Source: Mycteria americana
Lineage: Eukaryota; Chordata; Aves; Ciconiiformes; Ciconiidae
Direction: 5' to 3'
NCBI RefSeq assembly: GCF_035582795.1
Contig: NC_134373.1
Coordinates: 15,646,001 to 15,710,000 of the forward strand
DNA: 64,000 nucleotides
Position 1 is the first letter of the stretch; the number at the start of each line of letters is the position of its first letter. The notes under the pieces were generated by a model. It was not told where the DNA came from. It was given only the letters and a program-made list of their open reading frames with translations, and ran no database searches. Positions 46,017 to 59,600 of this stretch are shown piece after piece. Both the position numbers and the translations under genes were made by a program.

Positions 46017-46937
46017 CTAACAGAACTAAGTCCTTTGCCTAGTCCTGTGAAGAGAAATTGTAGGGTTTGGTCTCCATGCAAGAAATACACGGTCCTGAAA
46101 GGCATTCCTTTATGGATATTAGGAAAATTAGAGCCTGGAAAAGTCCAGGATAGTTTCTTTTGAGGCCTTCCCCTGCAAAGACTTACATTTACTGTCTCTG
46201 TGTTCCTTATAGTGTTAAACACTAAACTTTCCTCAGTGAGTTTCCCTAGTGAGACCTTCGTATGATGAAAATTGTGAGGACATGATGGCTATTCCTGTAC
46301 CATAAAACATTAAGCATTACCATTTTTTATACCATTGCTGTGCCTGTTAAAATTGGATATATTCATTCTTTGACTCTTCAGTGCAATTTCATGTTCCATA
46401 AGTGTCCAAGTGACTCAGAATCCATGGACCACTACACATAAAAGTTTGATTTTCCTTCTTTTATTTTATGTTATACTTAAAAACAAAATGTTCTTGAAGC
46501 TCAATCAAAATAAGGAAAATAAAAATGTTCCATTCAAAAAACATTGGAATGGGATGTTTGGACAATATCAAGAGTACCCTCCCTTCCCCCTTTTGTTTGC
46601 TTGCCAGAATAAACTTAAGCCAAATTGATGCTGTTTGGTGAAGGGCATTTAGCTTGTGGGAATTATATCTTCTGATAGCAAATGGTTCCACCAACACTTC
46701 ATGCTGCATTTTCCAGCAGGTTTTCTGTGTGTGGCATCCACCTCAGGGTCCCTGCAAGGTGGTGGCTTTGAGAGGCATGTGAATACTCTCTAGCCCTTTT
46801 TCAAATCAACTTTTCAGTGTGTACCAATTTGTACTGTTCCCTCTTTCTACGCAGCCTCTAGGTAGCCATTTTGATGAGTGGTCATAGCATTAAAAGTTGT
46901 GGTTGTTATAGCTCTGCCTAAATCGGAAGAGTGGAAG

Positions 46938-47365
46938 GGGGGAACATGAGGATATAGAAGTGCACTCCTGAGCCAAACCAATGGTCTGTCATGCAGTGTC
47001 CTCTCTCCAGGGGTGGCAGTAAAAGCAGTTGTTTAGGGAGACCATGCAAGCTTGGCCGTAGTCTGCAGTCCATACCCCTTGTACTCCCTGAGCATTGAAA
47101 TCGTTGGGTTAGGATGCTAGAGAATATATCCCTGCCCAGAGTTTTCACACTCCATCTGTAGCTGTTGTCCATGAATTTGTCTGAAACCTTTTTTCACCTG
47201 CTGCTGTGCTTGCCTCCACAACCTCCTGTGGCAGCAAATACCAGAAATTCACATGTTTTGTAAAGAAGCGCTTTCTTTTATCTGTTTTAACCCAATCTCC
47301 TACTGGTTTCATCAAGCGCCCCTGGTTCTCAAGTTGTAGCATTTGGTGAAAACAGTTCTGCCTTT
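46938..47365 (-). mobile_element. Ancient CR1-family LINE, inverted 3' part
   Basis: Ordered blocks are 'gagccaaaccaatggtctgtc', 'gttgtccatgaatttgtctgaaaccttttttca', 'gcctccacaacctcctgtggcagcaaatacc', 'tgtaaagaagcgctttcttttatctgttttaaccc', and 'ggtttcatcaagcgcccctggttctc'. These follow the old reptile/bird CR1 sequence closely. Same family as 18375-18705 but better preserved in the 5'-ward part. Confidence 0.85.
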
Positions 47366-48319
47366 ACCTGAGGAAGTGCTGCATGCAGACAGTGGAGGTG
47401 GAGGAGGAGAGAGGAGAAAAGAGCATTACATGGGTTTCTAACAATTCCCTGATCACAGAGTTGTGTAAAAATATGTGATTACATAAACTAGAGCTGTAGC
47501 AGAAGCCAGAGTAACACCCTCTTGGTAGCTGTGTCCTGCCCCTGAAGCCTAGTGCAGCATTTACAAATGCCAGAATAAGGGAACCAAAGTAGCGGCTTAA
47601 ATGTGGGCATCCACTGCCTGCAAGAGAGAGTGTGGGCTCTCTGTCTTGTACAGGAAGCTTGTCTGGTACTTAGCCTACATTTTCCTTTCTTTAGAATTAT
47701 TTTTGTATTTGTAAGCATAAACCCATAGATCACACTAAGTAATTCCTTTCCTTTCTTGATTTTCATTTTCTCTGCATATTTATCTTGTCTCACCCATAGC
47801 TATCAGTGTGTCAGGTTATGCAATACAAGGGCTTTTTTTAGCTTGTTCTCTATTCACTAGATTCTCCCTGTCCTATGGCAATTTTAGTTGTGTTTTTACT
47901 TCACTCTGATTTCCCTGAATAAGATTTGTCTGTTGGCTGTCTCATGTATGTTTTATTTCAAGAGACGTTTTGTGTCTGGTATTTCTCAGCTCTCCGACTG
48001 GTTTCTCTTGAGCTCCATGAAGGTTTCTAATTCCAGAGACGCCCTTTTTTGTAGTCTCACTGCTTGAAGCGGGGGCCAAGAGACAAAATGGAGAAATAAA
48101 ATCAAATATGTGCCTGTGAACTACCATCCCCTATTAGTGGCTTTATGCAACTATTTCCTATTAGAGGCTTCATGCAGCTGTCACCAGAGATGCTTCTGAA
48201 TCAAAACCTTGGAATTAAAATTGTGGAGCCCCGGGGAGAAAGGAGTTGCTCTAGATCTGAAGCCTGCTGCTTGGGTCACTCTGGTTTCTCTCCCCCCAGT
48301 TTCCTTTGAGGCACGTTTC
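47366..48319. other. Unannotated non-coding stretch
   Basis: Purine-rich near 47394-47420. No gene or repeat recognised. Confidence 0.4.
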
Positions 48320-48744
48320 GTTGTGAAATAAAATGTCTCAAAGGATGCAGTGTTGGTGCCCTCTCGTGGGGGAGAAAGAGACGCGAGGTGAGGAAAAAAC
48401 CTGACACAGTGGGACAACGTTTAAAACAGATTAGAATGGATTATTTTGGCAAGAGGTGGAGACGGGGAGTTCACTCGGCTACGCAAAAAGACTTAGTTCA
48501 AGGATTTATTGATGGCCTCCAGAGGGGCATTGGCCAAATGAGAGTTCAACAGGTCACTGGGGGCAGGTCAGCCCGCCTCACAGCTGACCTGTGTGGCATG
48601 GCACTGTGGAGCACAGCCAAGAAACGTCGGTGTCGGTGCCACCGCAGGCAGAGTGCTGTCCCCTGCAGAGAGCCAAAACCCACCACAGCGGTGGGCAGCT
48701 GCCTTAGCAATGCTTCGCCTGCGCTCTTGGGGCCTGGCCATTAG
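48320..48744. promoter_or_regulatory. CpG-elevated patch with CTCF-like and nuclear-receptor-like motifs
   Basis: About 16 CpGs lie in 48355-48735 (roughly 55% GC, by eye), weaker than the 12640 island. GCCCTCTCGTGG at 48358-48369 resembles the reverse of the CTCF core with two non-consensus positions. AGGTCA half-sites lie at 48551-48556 and 48565-48570 (direct repeat, 8-bp spacing), and an inverted TGACCT at 48585-48590. AATAAA lies at 48327-48332. The open frame at 48388-48744 begins at GTG and is Arg-rich with no family. A decayed retroelement leader is an alternative reading. Confidence 0.35.
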
Positions 48745-51700
48745 CTTGGGCCCAGCTCAGGTCTGATGCAGCTGCAGGTTTGCAAAGGGGGTTCAGTGCC
48801 CTCTGACACTAATTTCTTTGGATTCCACTGTATGGAACAGAGAGGCCTCGCATTTCGTCAGTTCACATGGGTCACCTCTGAAAGGGGACTGTATACCTAT
48901 TTGTTTTATCTATATGATCCTTGTTCATGGCATCTTACACCTGCATCTCTGTGTTCTGGCTTTTCAAGATCCCTTTTGATTATGAAAAACAGAGTCCATA
49001 AAATGTAACAGAAAGTATGGTTCTCTCCAATTTCAGCTCAGTGTATTTCCCATTCTTTTTTTCATAAGCTAAGAGCCCATGCTTTGTTTGTTGTCAAACA
49101 GTTCGTGTGCTATCTTTTTATGAAAGCATGAGCACAGCCTGTTGTAGTACATGAAAACAGCCAGGTTCTTCACCTGAGATGCCAAGCTTTCATAGGCTGA
49201 CCTGCAGTCAGTCATCTCCTTGCCAGTTATCTGAGACATCTTCAGTTTCTTTCAGCAGTTAATAGTTCTGGTTTTAGCTGTTTGAAGAAAATGCCCGTGG
49301 ATGGTGAACAACTTCTTGATGCAAGGATTTGCCTGTGGTAGTATATGGAAAAAGGTAGTTGCATCTTTCTGAGGTAACTGGCTATTAGATTCCACTTTCT
49401 TTAAGCACAGGAAAGAAGGCTGTGCGCCAGCAGAATCCAGCCTTAAAAGACATTAATGGGATAGAGAACAGCCTTATTGCATCAACATTAATTAGCAAAC
49501 AACAAATCATAAACCTAAATCTAAAGCCTTCTCCCAGGCTTGATGATTTTAAGATTTCCCTTGAAGTTTTTTTCGGGCTTCAAGGTTTCTTGAAGATTTC
49601 CAAACCTTGGCTTGGTTCATTCTCAGGTGATAACTGTACTTCTTCAGGCAGGTCCCAGGCTGCCCATTTCAAGTTCACTGAACTGAGGGGGCTATCTTTT
49701 TAAGCAGACTCCTGAAACCTACTACAGGCTTGGCTAGTTTTCAAGGTTACTTGCCATTACTCACAAGCAATAGCTGTACTGTATGACCAATCACCAGGGT
49801 AGTGGCAAGGAAATCAGTACTATAGTTCTAAAACAGCTATAAGTAATAGCCAAAACTATTTAAAGTAGAAGCTAGGGGAAAGGTATGTCTGTCATTCATG
49901 TAAATAGAGAATGCCATTTCTTTAACAGAGAGACAGAGAGAAAGAATTCTTCCTTCAGGTGGTGTGGGAAATGATGTATGGCATTTCAATAACTACTTGC
50001 TATTTTTTTTTAACCCTGCAGTAAAGGCATAGTGTGTTTAAGAAGGGAACCTTCACCAGGCCCTCAAGGACTCCCATTGTGAAATGGAAAGAGAGGGGAA
50101 GAAGGAAGCAGGCAGACTGTCATGCTACTGTCAAATCTTCCAACTCCATCTTTTGATCTTGGAGGGGTTTTCTCCCTAGTCCTTCTTTTTTACTTTCAGT
50201 AGCACTAATTGTCCAGTAAGGATAGAGGGGCAAAACTGGCCTGCCCTTTCTATCTCTGCTCTTTTCTATGGGATGAGTTCTGTCACAAACTTTCTTCCAA
50301 GGCTGGTTACCTTCTTGGCATCCAGTTTGTTCAAGCCATCTGCATTTCATTATCAATTATATACAGTCCTTCCTTGAAGCATTTCACTGCAAATGTCAAA
50401 GTCTTGTAGCATTCTTATCTGCAGAGTGATGTGTGTCAAGTCAGCCTTATCACAATCTGCCACCAGGGTTTTTACACGTGTAACTTTCATTATAGTTGAC
50501 AAGACTGATATATGCAAATCTACCAAACAGCAAGCAAAAAACTGTCTTTTTTTTAAATAATCTGATTTGTGGAAATACCCTCTGTATATTACAGTGAAAC
50601 AAAGGCAAGACTGAAACAGCAAGAGCTATTAACAGTCAAATATGATAGGCCAAAATGAAGACTACTAAGCCTGCTTTACAAACAGTTAGTTAGGTCTGTC
50701 CATGGTGCATCTTGGGCCAACCAAAAGGATATTCAGTAATTTCAGGGTTCAGATTATTAGATGGACAAGCCAACAGCCATAGTGGAAGGCAGCAGCTGTA
50801 TTGTGTCACTTGGGATGTTACAGCCAAAACATGAAAAAGACAATCAGAGGAACTCAGGAAAGGACTTGTGAAAATTTGAACCAAAAGGTAAAATTTTGTA
50901 CAGGACCTCAGAGGTAGTGAGCTTGATTCAACTTGTCACCAAACACCCACTCAGAATCAACATGCCACGCAGTACTCTGGCCACAGGAATGCTTTTACTG
51001 GCAAAGTAAGGAAATGTATGTAACAAGGCACAACATATATTGTTCATATCCATTAAAGACAGTGAAACTATCAGGTTAGCTGCTGACTAAAAGCTTCCAA
51101 ATTTGTAGCTGGCTTAGACTGAAACGACGAAAGTGGTGTCAGTCTGGTGCCACATATGTGGGAGTGCATCAATGCACAGTCTGAGTTTACAGGATATGAG
51201 GCAGTAAGCAGTTGGGTATCAGCAAATAGAATTAGGACAGGAGCTCTAATCTAGTATAACTATAAATTGTTTGGCTCTTTTCCAGGGCTTTGTAGACATG
51301 AATATTCTTTCTGGGTTCAGTTCCCACAAACTTCCTGTTCCTCTCAGACAAGTTTCAGAGCCAGAGTCTGATCTTCATTTATTCTTTGTAAATTCACAAT
51401 AATTCAGTTGAGCCCAACATGTGGCAGTTGTTCAAAACTATCCTAAAGGCGCTCAAAAGCACATGCAGGGTGCCTTATTTCTTAATCTGTAAAGAGAGGA
51501 AAGACTCTTCTCTCATTTTGCCTATTTGGCATTGTAGCAGAAACAGAGTTACTGTGCACATATCAGTGAAATCTTCACTGGAGTCTCTATCTGCTAATAC
51601 AATACAAACAACAGATCAGTACTCACAAAATATTTGAGCAAGTTTTTCAAGATGCAGTCCCAAATTCCAAACACCATGAGAGCAGAGAGCCATGTAGTCC

Positions 51701-53499
51701 TGGCACATGTGCAGTAATTCAGAAGGGAGCCTGACCAGAAGGATTTACCCACACAAATAAAGGTTCAGGATTTTAACTCTGAAAGTGATCAACTAGCAAA
51801 ATAAACTTTCAAAAAAAGTGGTGGGATTTCTCCATTTCTTGATGTTTTTAAATCAGCCTGCAGATGTATTTCTGGATGTTTTAATCAAACACAACTTTTT
51901 GTCTTCCAAGCAGAGACAGGCTAGAGAAATTCTGTATTCCATCTGTTTAAAGAAATCAGATTAAATAAGTTAGTGTGTTAAACCTTTCAAGTCGCTCAGA
52001 TCTAAACAGGGGAGACAAAACATAATGGAGACTTAGAATGAAGAACATACAAGGAATATTCATACAAGAACCTGCAAAAGGCCAGGCAGTAAATTGCTCT
52101 AGAGTAATAACAACATAGTGTCTATATTTCCAACAGACACAATTTTAATAATAAAAGCAAAGAGAGACCAGATTTGCATAAAGTAATGCGATCCCATTCT
52201 CAGCATCTGTGTGTGCTCCTAGCCTTCCCTAAATATGTAACAGTGTATTTGCAAAGATACCTTTCAGTTAAGTGTTCAGACTATACACAATTAGGAGATG
52301 ATAATGCATGTTTTTCTTCAAATGAGGGCTGTTTGAAAGTGAGTAACCTGAATTCAACAACACATCTGAATAGTTTATAAATTTATTCATTTTTTATGTT
52401 GAATCTTTCAAATTTCCCACAAAAACTACCTGGAAAGTACTATCTAAATCATCTTTACTATTTAGCCATATTTGTTAGGGGGATGAACATATATGAGCAA
52501 ATTTAGGAATCGTGTACCTGAAATGGGTATTTTAATCTTGAAAGTCCTGTTACCTAAGAGGAAAGGTGACTAGGTTTTCAAAATCAAAATTGGGACACTT
52601 TTGCATTGACGTGTTTTAGGATTGTGAAATGTTTCTATGAAAGAAAGAGATGCTTCTTGTAAAAAATGAATATATTAAACACTGGAAAAACTTAGGTGTA
52701 GCAGGGGTATATACCTTTTTTTCTGAATAGGTATTTCCAGTAGTTTAATGTCTGATTCAAAGTTTTCTCTAAGCACTGAAAAGTCCTATTAACAATTAAT
52801 CTCTGAAAAAAATCAACTTAATGAGGGCTAGGCTAATCTGCTTTTTCTCTTGCTTCCAAATACTACTCATCATACCAGAGACCCATTCCACTGGTTGGTT
52901 TATTTCATGATAGAGACAGAACATTGTGTCTTGGGCAAACATGATGTAGCCATTTATTTCAAAAAGGCTTGACGTGAGAAAATGAGATGTAAAAGATTTT
53001 GTTCCTGCACAGTGAGAGTACACCATGCAGAATCTGGGCTTGTACCAACATAAAAATTCAGAGCACATAGGCATTTTAATAAGGAACTCACATATGTTGA
53101 ATTTTCCCATAGTTCAAGAATGGTCCTATTAATTTAGGCAGCATGATCTCAGTTTTAAGGCTAGCAGAATCTGGCATGTAAAGTAGTTATTTCTGAGGAA
53201 GTCAGAAGGAAAGACAGAGTGAAAGGGGTTGTTATGTATTCTTTGTGTATTTGAGAGTTCTTTGTTTACAGTAATTTTCCCTGAATTGTTTCTGTGGAAG
53301 ACTATAATCAGTTGGCTGATTTTCTCAAGATCTTTAATTGTGAACAGAAAATTATAAAATATGCTATTTTAAAACTATTCAGGTTTGCAAAATTCAAGGT
53401 GATTAATTTCTTCTCAAACAGTAATGCTTGTGCTCTGTTTATGAGTGGCCCTGTGCCCAGATTATTTGTGCTCACGTATGGCATTTCTCATTGGCGTTA
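48745..53499. other. Unannotated non-coding stretch
   Basis: No gene or repeat recognised. T/A runs occur near 50001-50012 and 50547-50556. All frames are short. Confidence 0.45.
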
Positions 53500-53600
53500 G
53501 CCGGGCAATGATTCTTCATGTGAGGACGCCCTGAGTAGCAGGAAGAGACAGCGCTTTGAGGAAAGCGTCTTTGTTTTAGTATTCTCCAGAAGACGCTTGG
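53500..53600. other. Local CpG cluster with overlapping hairpins
   Basis: About eight CpGs lie in roughly 110 bases in an otherwise CpG-poor area. Two mutually exclusive perfect stems overlap: CGCTTT/AAAGCG around GAGG (53552-53567), and AAGCGTCTT/AAGACGCTT (53563-53571 with 53590-53598). No associated gene is visible. Confidence 0.35.
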
Positions 53601-56600
53601 GAGAAGCTGAGATGAGAAGTTAGAAAATAGTAAGGTCAAAGAGAGTTTTCTCTGTTTCTGGAGTGAGACTTGTAGGATTGCTGGGAGCTGTAGGCTGAAA
53701 GCAGGTTCTAGATAGCTGGAATTAGGGAGTGGGGTAGACAGCTAGTGGGCTAGTAGAAAGATAAGAGCTTCATTTCCTTCCTTTTCCATAGCACTTGCTT
53801 TTAAGGAACAGTCTCTTCGAGGACCATCTGCTCTGTCTCACAGTCCCCTTGGAGGCAGATGGGTTTCAGCACTGGGCATTACTTTGCAGGTCTTTGATTG
53901 AAAGCCATAACATGTGGAAGGTCTGCTCCATGAGCCTGGCTTTGATCTATGGGGCTGGGCACAGACCTGAACATGAAATACATAACAAGTCATGCATGAA
54001 GGAGCCACCAACTACCTCAGCCTCGGAGAAGCTGTTTTGTGCATGTTCTAAGTTATGTACAAAGTCTTGTTCTGGGTGCTTTGATAGTGATATTTAAGAA
54101 GCTGCATCTGCAGTTTTTAAATTATGATGAGTCTTAAATTGTAAAATCAAAAAGTTGACAAGAACTGAAGGATAAAGCTTTCTGAGGGAGAGAGAAGATT
54201 GCCTCCTGGCTAACACCAGCTCTACAGAATAAATGATCTGTACTGGGATGTCCTAGTGGGCATTACATTTCAGAGCAAAATTCTTCAGGGCCCAGTTATA
54301 CTTCTAGAACTGAATTATGGAATAGTGAAAAATATACAGAAAAAGCACAGTAAAGTATCTTTCGTGAGTTACTTGTCACAGTACTTGATGGCTGTGTATT
54401 TTAGTTCTTGCAGTCTGCTGTTAGGTAGGAGCATTTTAGGTTGCTGCAAAGTACCATTCTGCCAGGGGGTCACAGTGACCAAATTGCCTGTTTCTGTGAT
54501 ATTTCAGGTGTGTTCGTCATGTTGTTAGTTCCCACCTGTGGGTAGAAGATGCTGTAGGAAAGCAGGAATCAAAAGAACAGCTAGTACTGACCTGGAGATA
54601 TGAGAAGAAGCAGGATAAAATGACAAAGGCAAGATGCAACAGCAGAGTGAGATGGGATGGGGGGGTCATGGCATGGAGGTTAGTACAGGGAATGTGTTAC
54701 AAAATCTGGGTGGCATGTGCAAATAGGCCAGTCAGGGAAATACCTTTGTACCAAATTAGCATGGCAAGGAAGCGATGAGAAAAAAACTCCCCAGCCGGTC
54801 CTGCTAATAAGTCTTATCTCTGATCTTGAAGGGCTTAAAACAGTTTACTTTCCATGCCTGCGTAAGCCATTTGTGCTAGTAAATCAGAAGTGCGTGCTCC
54901 ATATCCTGTTACCTTCAGATCTGCCTCAATAGCCACAAGCTGTGTAATGCCAAAAGACATGCCTCTATCTTAAAAAGAAAAAAAATCCCTGAAGGTCCTT
55001 TTGATCTAAATTGAATCTCATTCAAGTCTATATAAACCCTTATGTCTGTGGCACACAACACACGCTTCATGGCCTTGTTCCATTGCATTCACACCAATGT
55101 CCTGTGGTTTCCTTGTCATTTTTTGCAATCAAGTCACATGAAATATATTATTGTCTACCTTGTTCTGATAATCTCGATACCACATTTTCCTGTTGCACAA
55201 ACATCTTTTTCAGGGTGATTTGATCTAAAAGTTTAAACCTAGCAGAAAGGAAACAAAATGTGAGGTTTTTTTAAACATCCTACTTCACCACACTGAGAGC
55301 TTGTTCTAACTGCTGCATCCTAAATTTAAGTGTTGGGATCAAGGTGGGGTAAAGGAATGATGTAAGGAACTGAACCATATCTTCTTACAGCTCTGACACT
55401 ATCAGTATCCTCCCAAAGATATGGGTTACTTTGATTTTAATTAGAGTAGTAAATTTATGCCCCTTGTGCTCCCACTCGAGAAAATTTCTAGTAACTCCAT
55501 GATGGGTGGATGTCACACAGGCTACCACATTAGACTGGGGTTCAGGCTTGAACCCAGACTCCTGGCCTACATGTTCATTTTCACTCTGCTCTTCTCCTTG
55601 TGGGGGAAGAGGGCAGGCAGCTGGCATACTTGTGCTCTATGGCTATGGGCAACACGAAAGTAACTGGCTCAAACTGTTTGGTTCAAGAACTGGTGGCCGT
55701 TCTGGGGCACAGCGGACAGAAGCAGAAAAGCCACAGTCAGAGGCACTTGCCTGCTGTCAGTTTGCCTGTCCCCAGTATGGAGAGGTTGCCTAGGCCCTGG
55801 CCATGGTCACTGCACCATTCTTCACTTCTCCCAGTTAGAAAACGTGACAGATTGCCACAGCTAAAAAACAACATCCATTAGTTGTCCCATGACAGGGACA
55901 GGATGAGTTTATTGAGTTAAAACAGAAGCAGCTCTATCATGCAACTCTTTTGATGGGTTTCAGCTATTCGCTGGAGGTAGCATTGATGTCACTGAAATAG
56001 TGACTCAGTTTGTGTGTTTCTTGAGTCACCTGCACTGAAACTGGCAATGTGTGTGCCAGTAAAGCCTATTTCAACTTTAGTTTTTAGTGATCCGAGCATG
56101 TTCCCTCCTCCCCCACTCTAAATCTAGATTGAGACTGTCACCTGATAAAATCAAATTATGAGCCTTCCTGAGAGAGCCTAGACCAAGACTTCTCCAGGTC
56201 TCACTTCATATAAAGCCTTATATGAATATATAAAGCCATGTAAATCCAAGGCAGCACATCCGCCACAGCAGCTTTTCCCCTCTTTCAGCTTTCTGGGCTG
56301 AAGGCAAGATCCAGATCCTGCTCCTAAACCTCCTACTCACTTGAAGGCAGAAGCCACCTGCTCTGTCAGTGAGCAAAACAGCTTTCTAGTACCTGGGGGA
56401 ATGGGGTGGGCTGTGTCTTACATCATCTTCCTCCCTGGTGTGTCATATGAAGTGCAAGGTACAATCCTAGTCCATAGGCAAGAGCACATCTGCAGCTGAG
56501 TGTGGTATGCTGTGAGCTGGACTCTAGTGAGGTCAAACCGTGGCGCTTCTGGGAGCTGGGTGCTGGGGTGGCATGGGAGGCTGGCCACCAACTCAGCTGA

Positions 56601-59600
56601 CTCTTTCTTTGATCATATTGGAGCTGAGGTTTATGTCTCCTAAACAGCATATGGTAGTTTTCCCTCGGTGACCAAAACTATGAGTGCACATGTGAGAGGA
56701 GAAATTAATTACCGTTGAAAGTAGCAAGTAGGAATGGGGAGACACAGGTATAGTTGAACTAAATCTCCTACAGCTGTGAGCAGGAGTACATTCAAGGTCC
56801 GGACTGCCTTTGAGCAACCAGCTGAATCCCTTCAGATAGCAGCACTGAAATCAGCCTGTAATCATTGCTGGTAACACCCAACAGCAGGACTAGAAATCCT
56901 TTGCCTCTGCTCTGGGCTCCATTTTCTGCCACTGCCTTAGAGCTACCACATCTTAAACCTTCTTCTAAAGTCCTTCCCTAAGGAAAGGGGAAAAAGGAAG
57001 GGAAAAAGGGAAAGAAAATAAGAAGGGAATAGCCTTCAAAGGAGACTACGTGAGTGTGTTAGAAATCAAAAGAGCCTTGAAAAAGGTTATTAACAGATGT
57101 AGGCCAGTGACATTTTCAAAGCAGATGGAGTCATTAGAGTGCAGAGAACAAGGTGGCAAATAAAAGATTACTGGGGAAGAGCATTGGCTCTTTTTACCTT
57201 CAAGAATTGTAAAAAGTCAACTACAAACATGGACAGGGTTTACATGGTTGAAATTGCTACAGCTGTAAAAGGAGTAAAGGAAATAGAGAAGAGGGAATGT
57301 GAGCTGGGTTAGACCATTGTGAGACAGGTTAGTTTTACCTAGTAAGATGACGTGTTGCAATAGTAAACAGCAAGTGAATCTTGCAAGCAAGTAAAGAGCA
57401 AGCGAAGTAGCTGGGGTGGCATGCTAAATTCAGCAGCTGGATGGAAGTCTCAGAAGTGTGTGGTGTTTGGACAGCGTTGCTTTCAGGAGACATTATAAAC
57501 GATGAGAGCTTTTACTCTACTCTGTGCAGCAAACCCTGTGCTGGAGTTTGCCAATAAATCATGAGCTCGGGTTCTACAATCCCGTCAGTTAAATCCTTGA
57601 ATCACTCACATTCTTGGGGAGAGGATTTAGTGGAACAGCTGGAACAACATCTCTGAAGAAACTGCTTTTCAGATCTCCTGAGGGAGGTAAAAAATGGGCA
57701 TAATTTATGCTGCACTGCTGTTATTCATCCCTTCAGGAATTACTGTTCCACATGAGCAAAGGTAGGACAGGTAGGCTAAGTTGCCTGAGATACTGCTGAG
57801 CAGTGAACAGATGGCTGGAAAGAAAATCTCTAACAGTGCTTAAATGTTTTCCAGGGATGGTAAACTAGCCCTTATTTTAAGTAATTCTGCTGAAGGGCTG
57901 CTCATGAATTCCTCTTCACCACAGAGATTCACAGAACATCTATCTGGTGCGTATACATGGACATTGTAGAGCAGTAGGGGACTTTCTATGCATGGGTTAT
58001 GCTGCATACCCCTTCAAGGAAAGGACAAACTGTTTATTCCTTTTGTAGGACAATTTGCATTAAGTTCCTGTGAGTTATGTTGACATCATTACCAGACAAA
58101 TAAAGGCAAATAAGGCCATCATAACATTCCTTCTTGGTAAGATAATGGTCAAGCTAAATCCTAGATCATCAGAAACCCTTTGGATTTTGAATAAGAATAG
58201 TTACTGGTTGTGGTCAAAGTTATGAAGATCCTTCCATATGCCAGAACTGTTGCATGATATGTCCTTCAGGGGGTTCCTGATTCGCTGTGATGAATGGGAC
58301 ATGTGTAGGGCACATATCTGACAGCCTGTCTCAAAAAGCTGTCCCCTTTTTGAGAAAGAGCCTAGAGATTGCCAAGCCTCATGTAATGGTAGGACATTTT
58401 GATTAAGGTGGATTCTGTCCTCTCAGGGAAGTGTTTGTGTCTGATGTGTAGTAAGAAAAGGAACCCTAAAAGAAAAAGAAGAATTTAGTTCCTATTACAC
58501 ATGTCCTCCTACACCCTTTAGAAGCAAGGTCAATAGACATGGGGCCTACCATTTGTGAGGAAGAAGTAGCTGAGAAAAAAGATGAGAAATGTTCCCATAG
58601 GTAACAGACTTATGTTAAATGTGGCTCTCATTTACTGTGGTTTTGAAGTGTGTGTCAAAGTCTGAGCTAGAACCGTTTCAACTCTTACTCACTCAGATTA
58701 GCAGAGAAAAAGCCTCTATGTAAAGGTCCCTCCTGTGTTGCTTATCATCAACTTTTTACTGCTGAGAATGGCATTGATTACATGGATTTAAAATATGACC
58801 TGTCTTCCAGCCAGGGATGTTCCAACCAGTATTCACTGATTAAAGCAGGGAATCTGAGGCCAGAAATTTACTTTGCAAGCATGCAGAGTGACCAACACTG
58901 TTAACAGGTCCAGGTGGGGAGTTTTTGAGAATGTTATAGGTACAAACCATAGGAGAAGTTGGCTACCCAGGAATATGGACACTGCTCAGCTCACTTGCAT
59001 TTTAAGAAGATACTTCAATATGAACAAGACATTCTTAGATGTGTTTCCCTGAAACTGGATCTCTGGTGACTTGCTCATCCCAGAGCCTTCCATTCCAAGA
59101 GTGTGTTTACACTGACAAATCTTATTAAACAGCACTTCAGCCTATGGTGTAAAATCTTCGCTGAGTCCATCCAGCACTTCCAGAACACCAAGGGAAGTGA
59201 TCTTTGGAGTTAGCAGGTACTTAGCAGACTCACACTCTTCCTGCTCTGAAAGAGACGGCGTTACATTTCTTTTATCCACGTAATTTGGCTTAGGCTGTTC
59301 CAGACATTTCTGAAGTGTGGAGGAGTAAGACTTGGCTTTACCATGTTCATATAAGCCTGTCTTTAGAGAGTAGCTCTCATGTCAGCCACCGAGGAGTTTT
59401 CAATGTGATTCTGGTATTTTCTCCTTTCAGGAGAAGGCCTTAATTGCTACAGCTGATGGCTGGGTAACATGTGTGGTATAGTTTTTCAACCTAACTATTT
59501 CTTAGTCATAAGACAGTAATCAAAGGGATGGAAAAATTTTAGCATTGCGGTGATTAGCCCCATACATGTCCCAGCTGTTTCTCCCCTCCCTGTTTTTTTA

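Larger units (their letters stand above)
42926..46937. other. Unannotated stretch with small tandem and inverted repeats
   Basis: It contains an imperfect roughly 43-bp tandem repeat at 43248-43317, an AT-rich block at about 44030-44150, a possible inverted MIR scrap near 45900-45985 ('atgacctgcataaggccacgc'), and an inverted SOX-type pair at 46000-46016. Open frames up to 129 codons (43818-44207) lack any domain. Confidence 0.4.

Noticed and set aside
48388..48744. 118-codon Arg-rich frame
   Set aside because: It opens at GTG, not ATG, matches no family I know, and lies in a CpG-richer patch where chance frames are longer.
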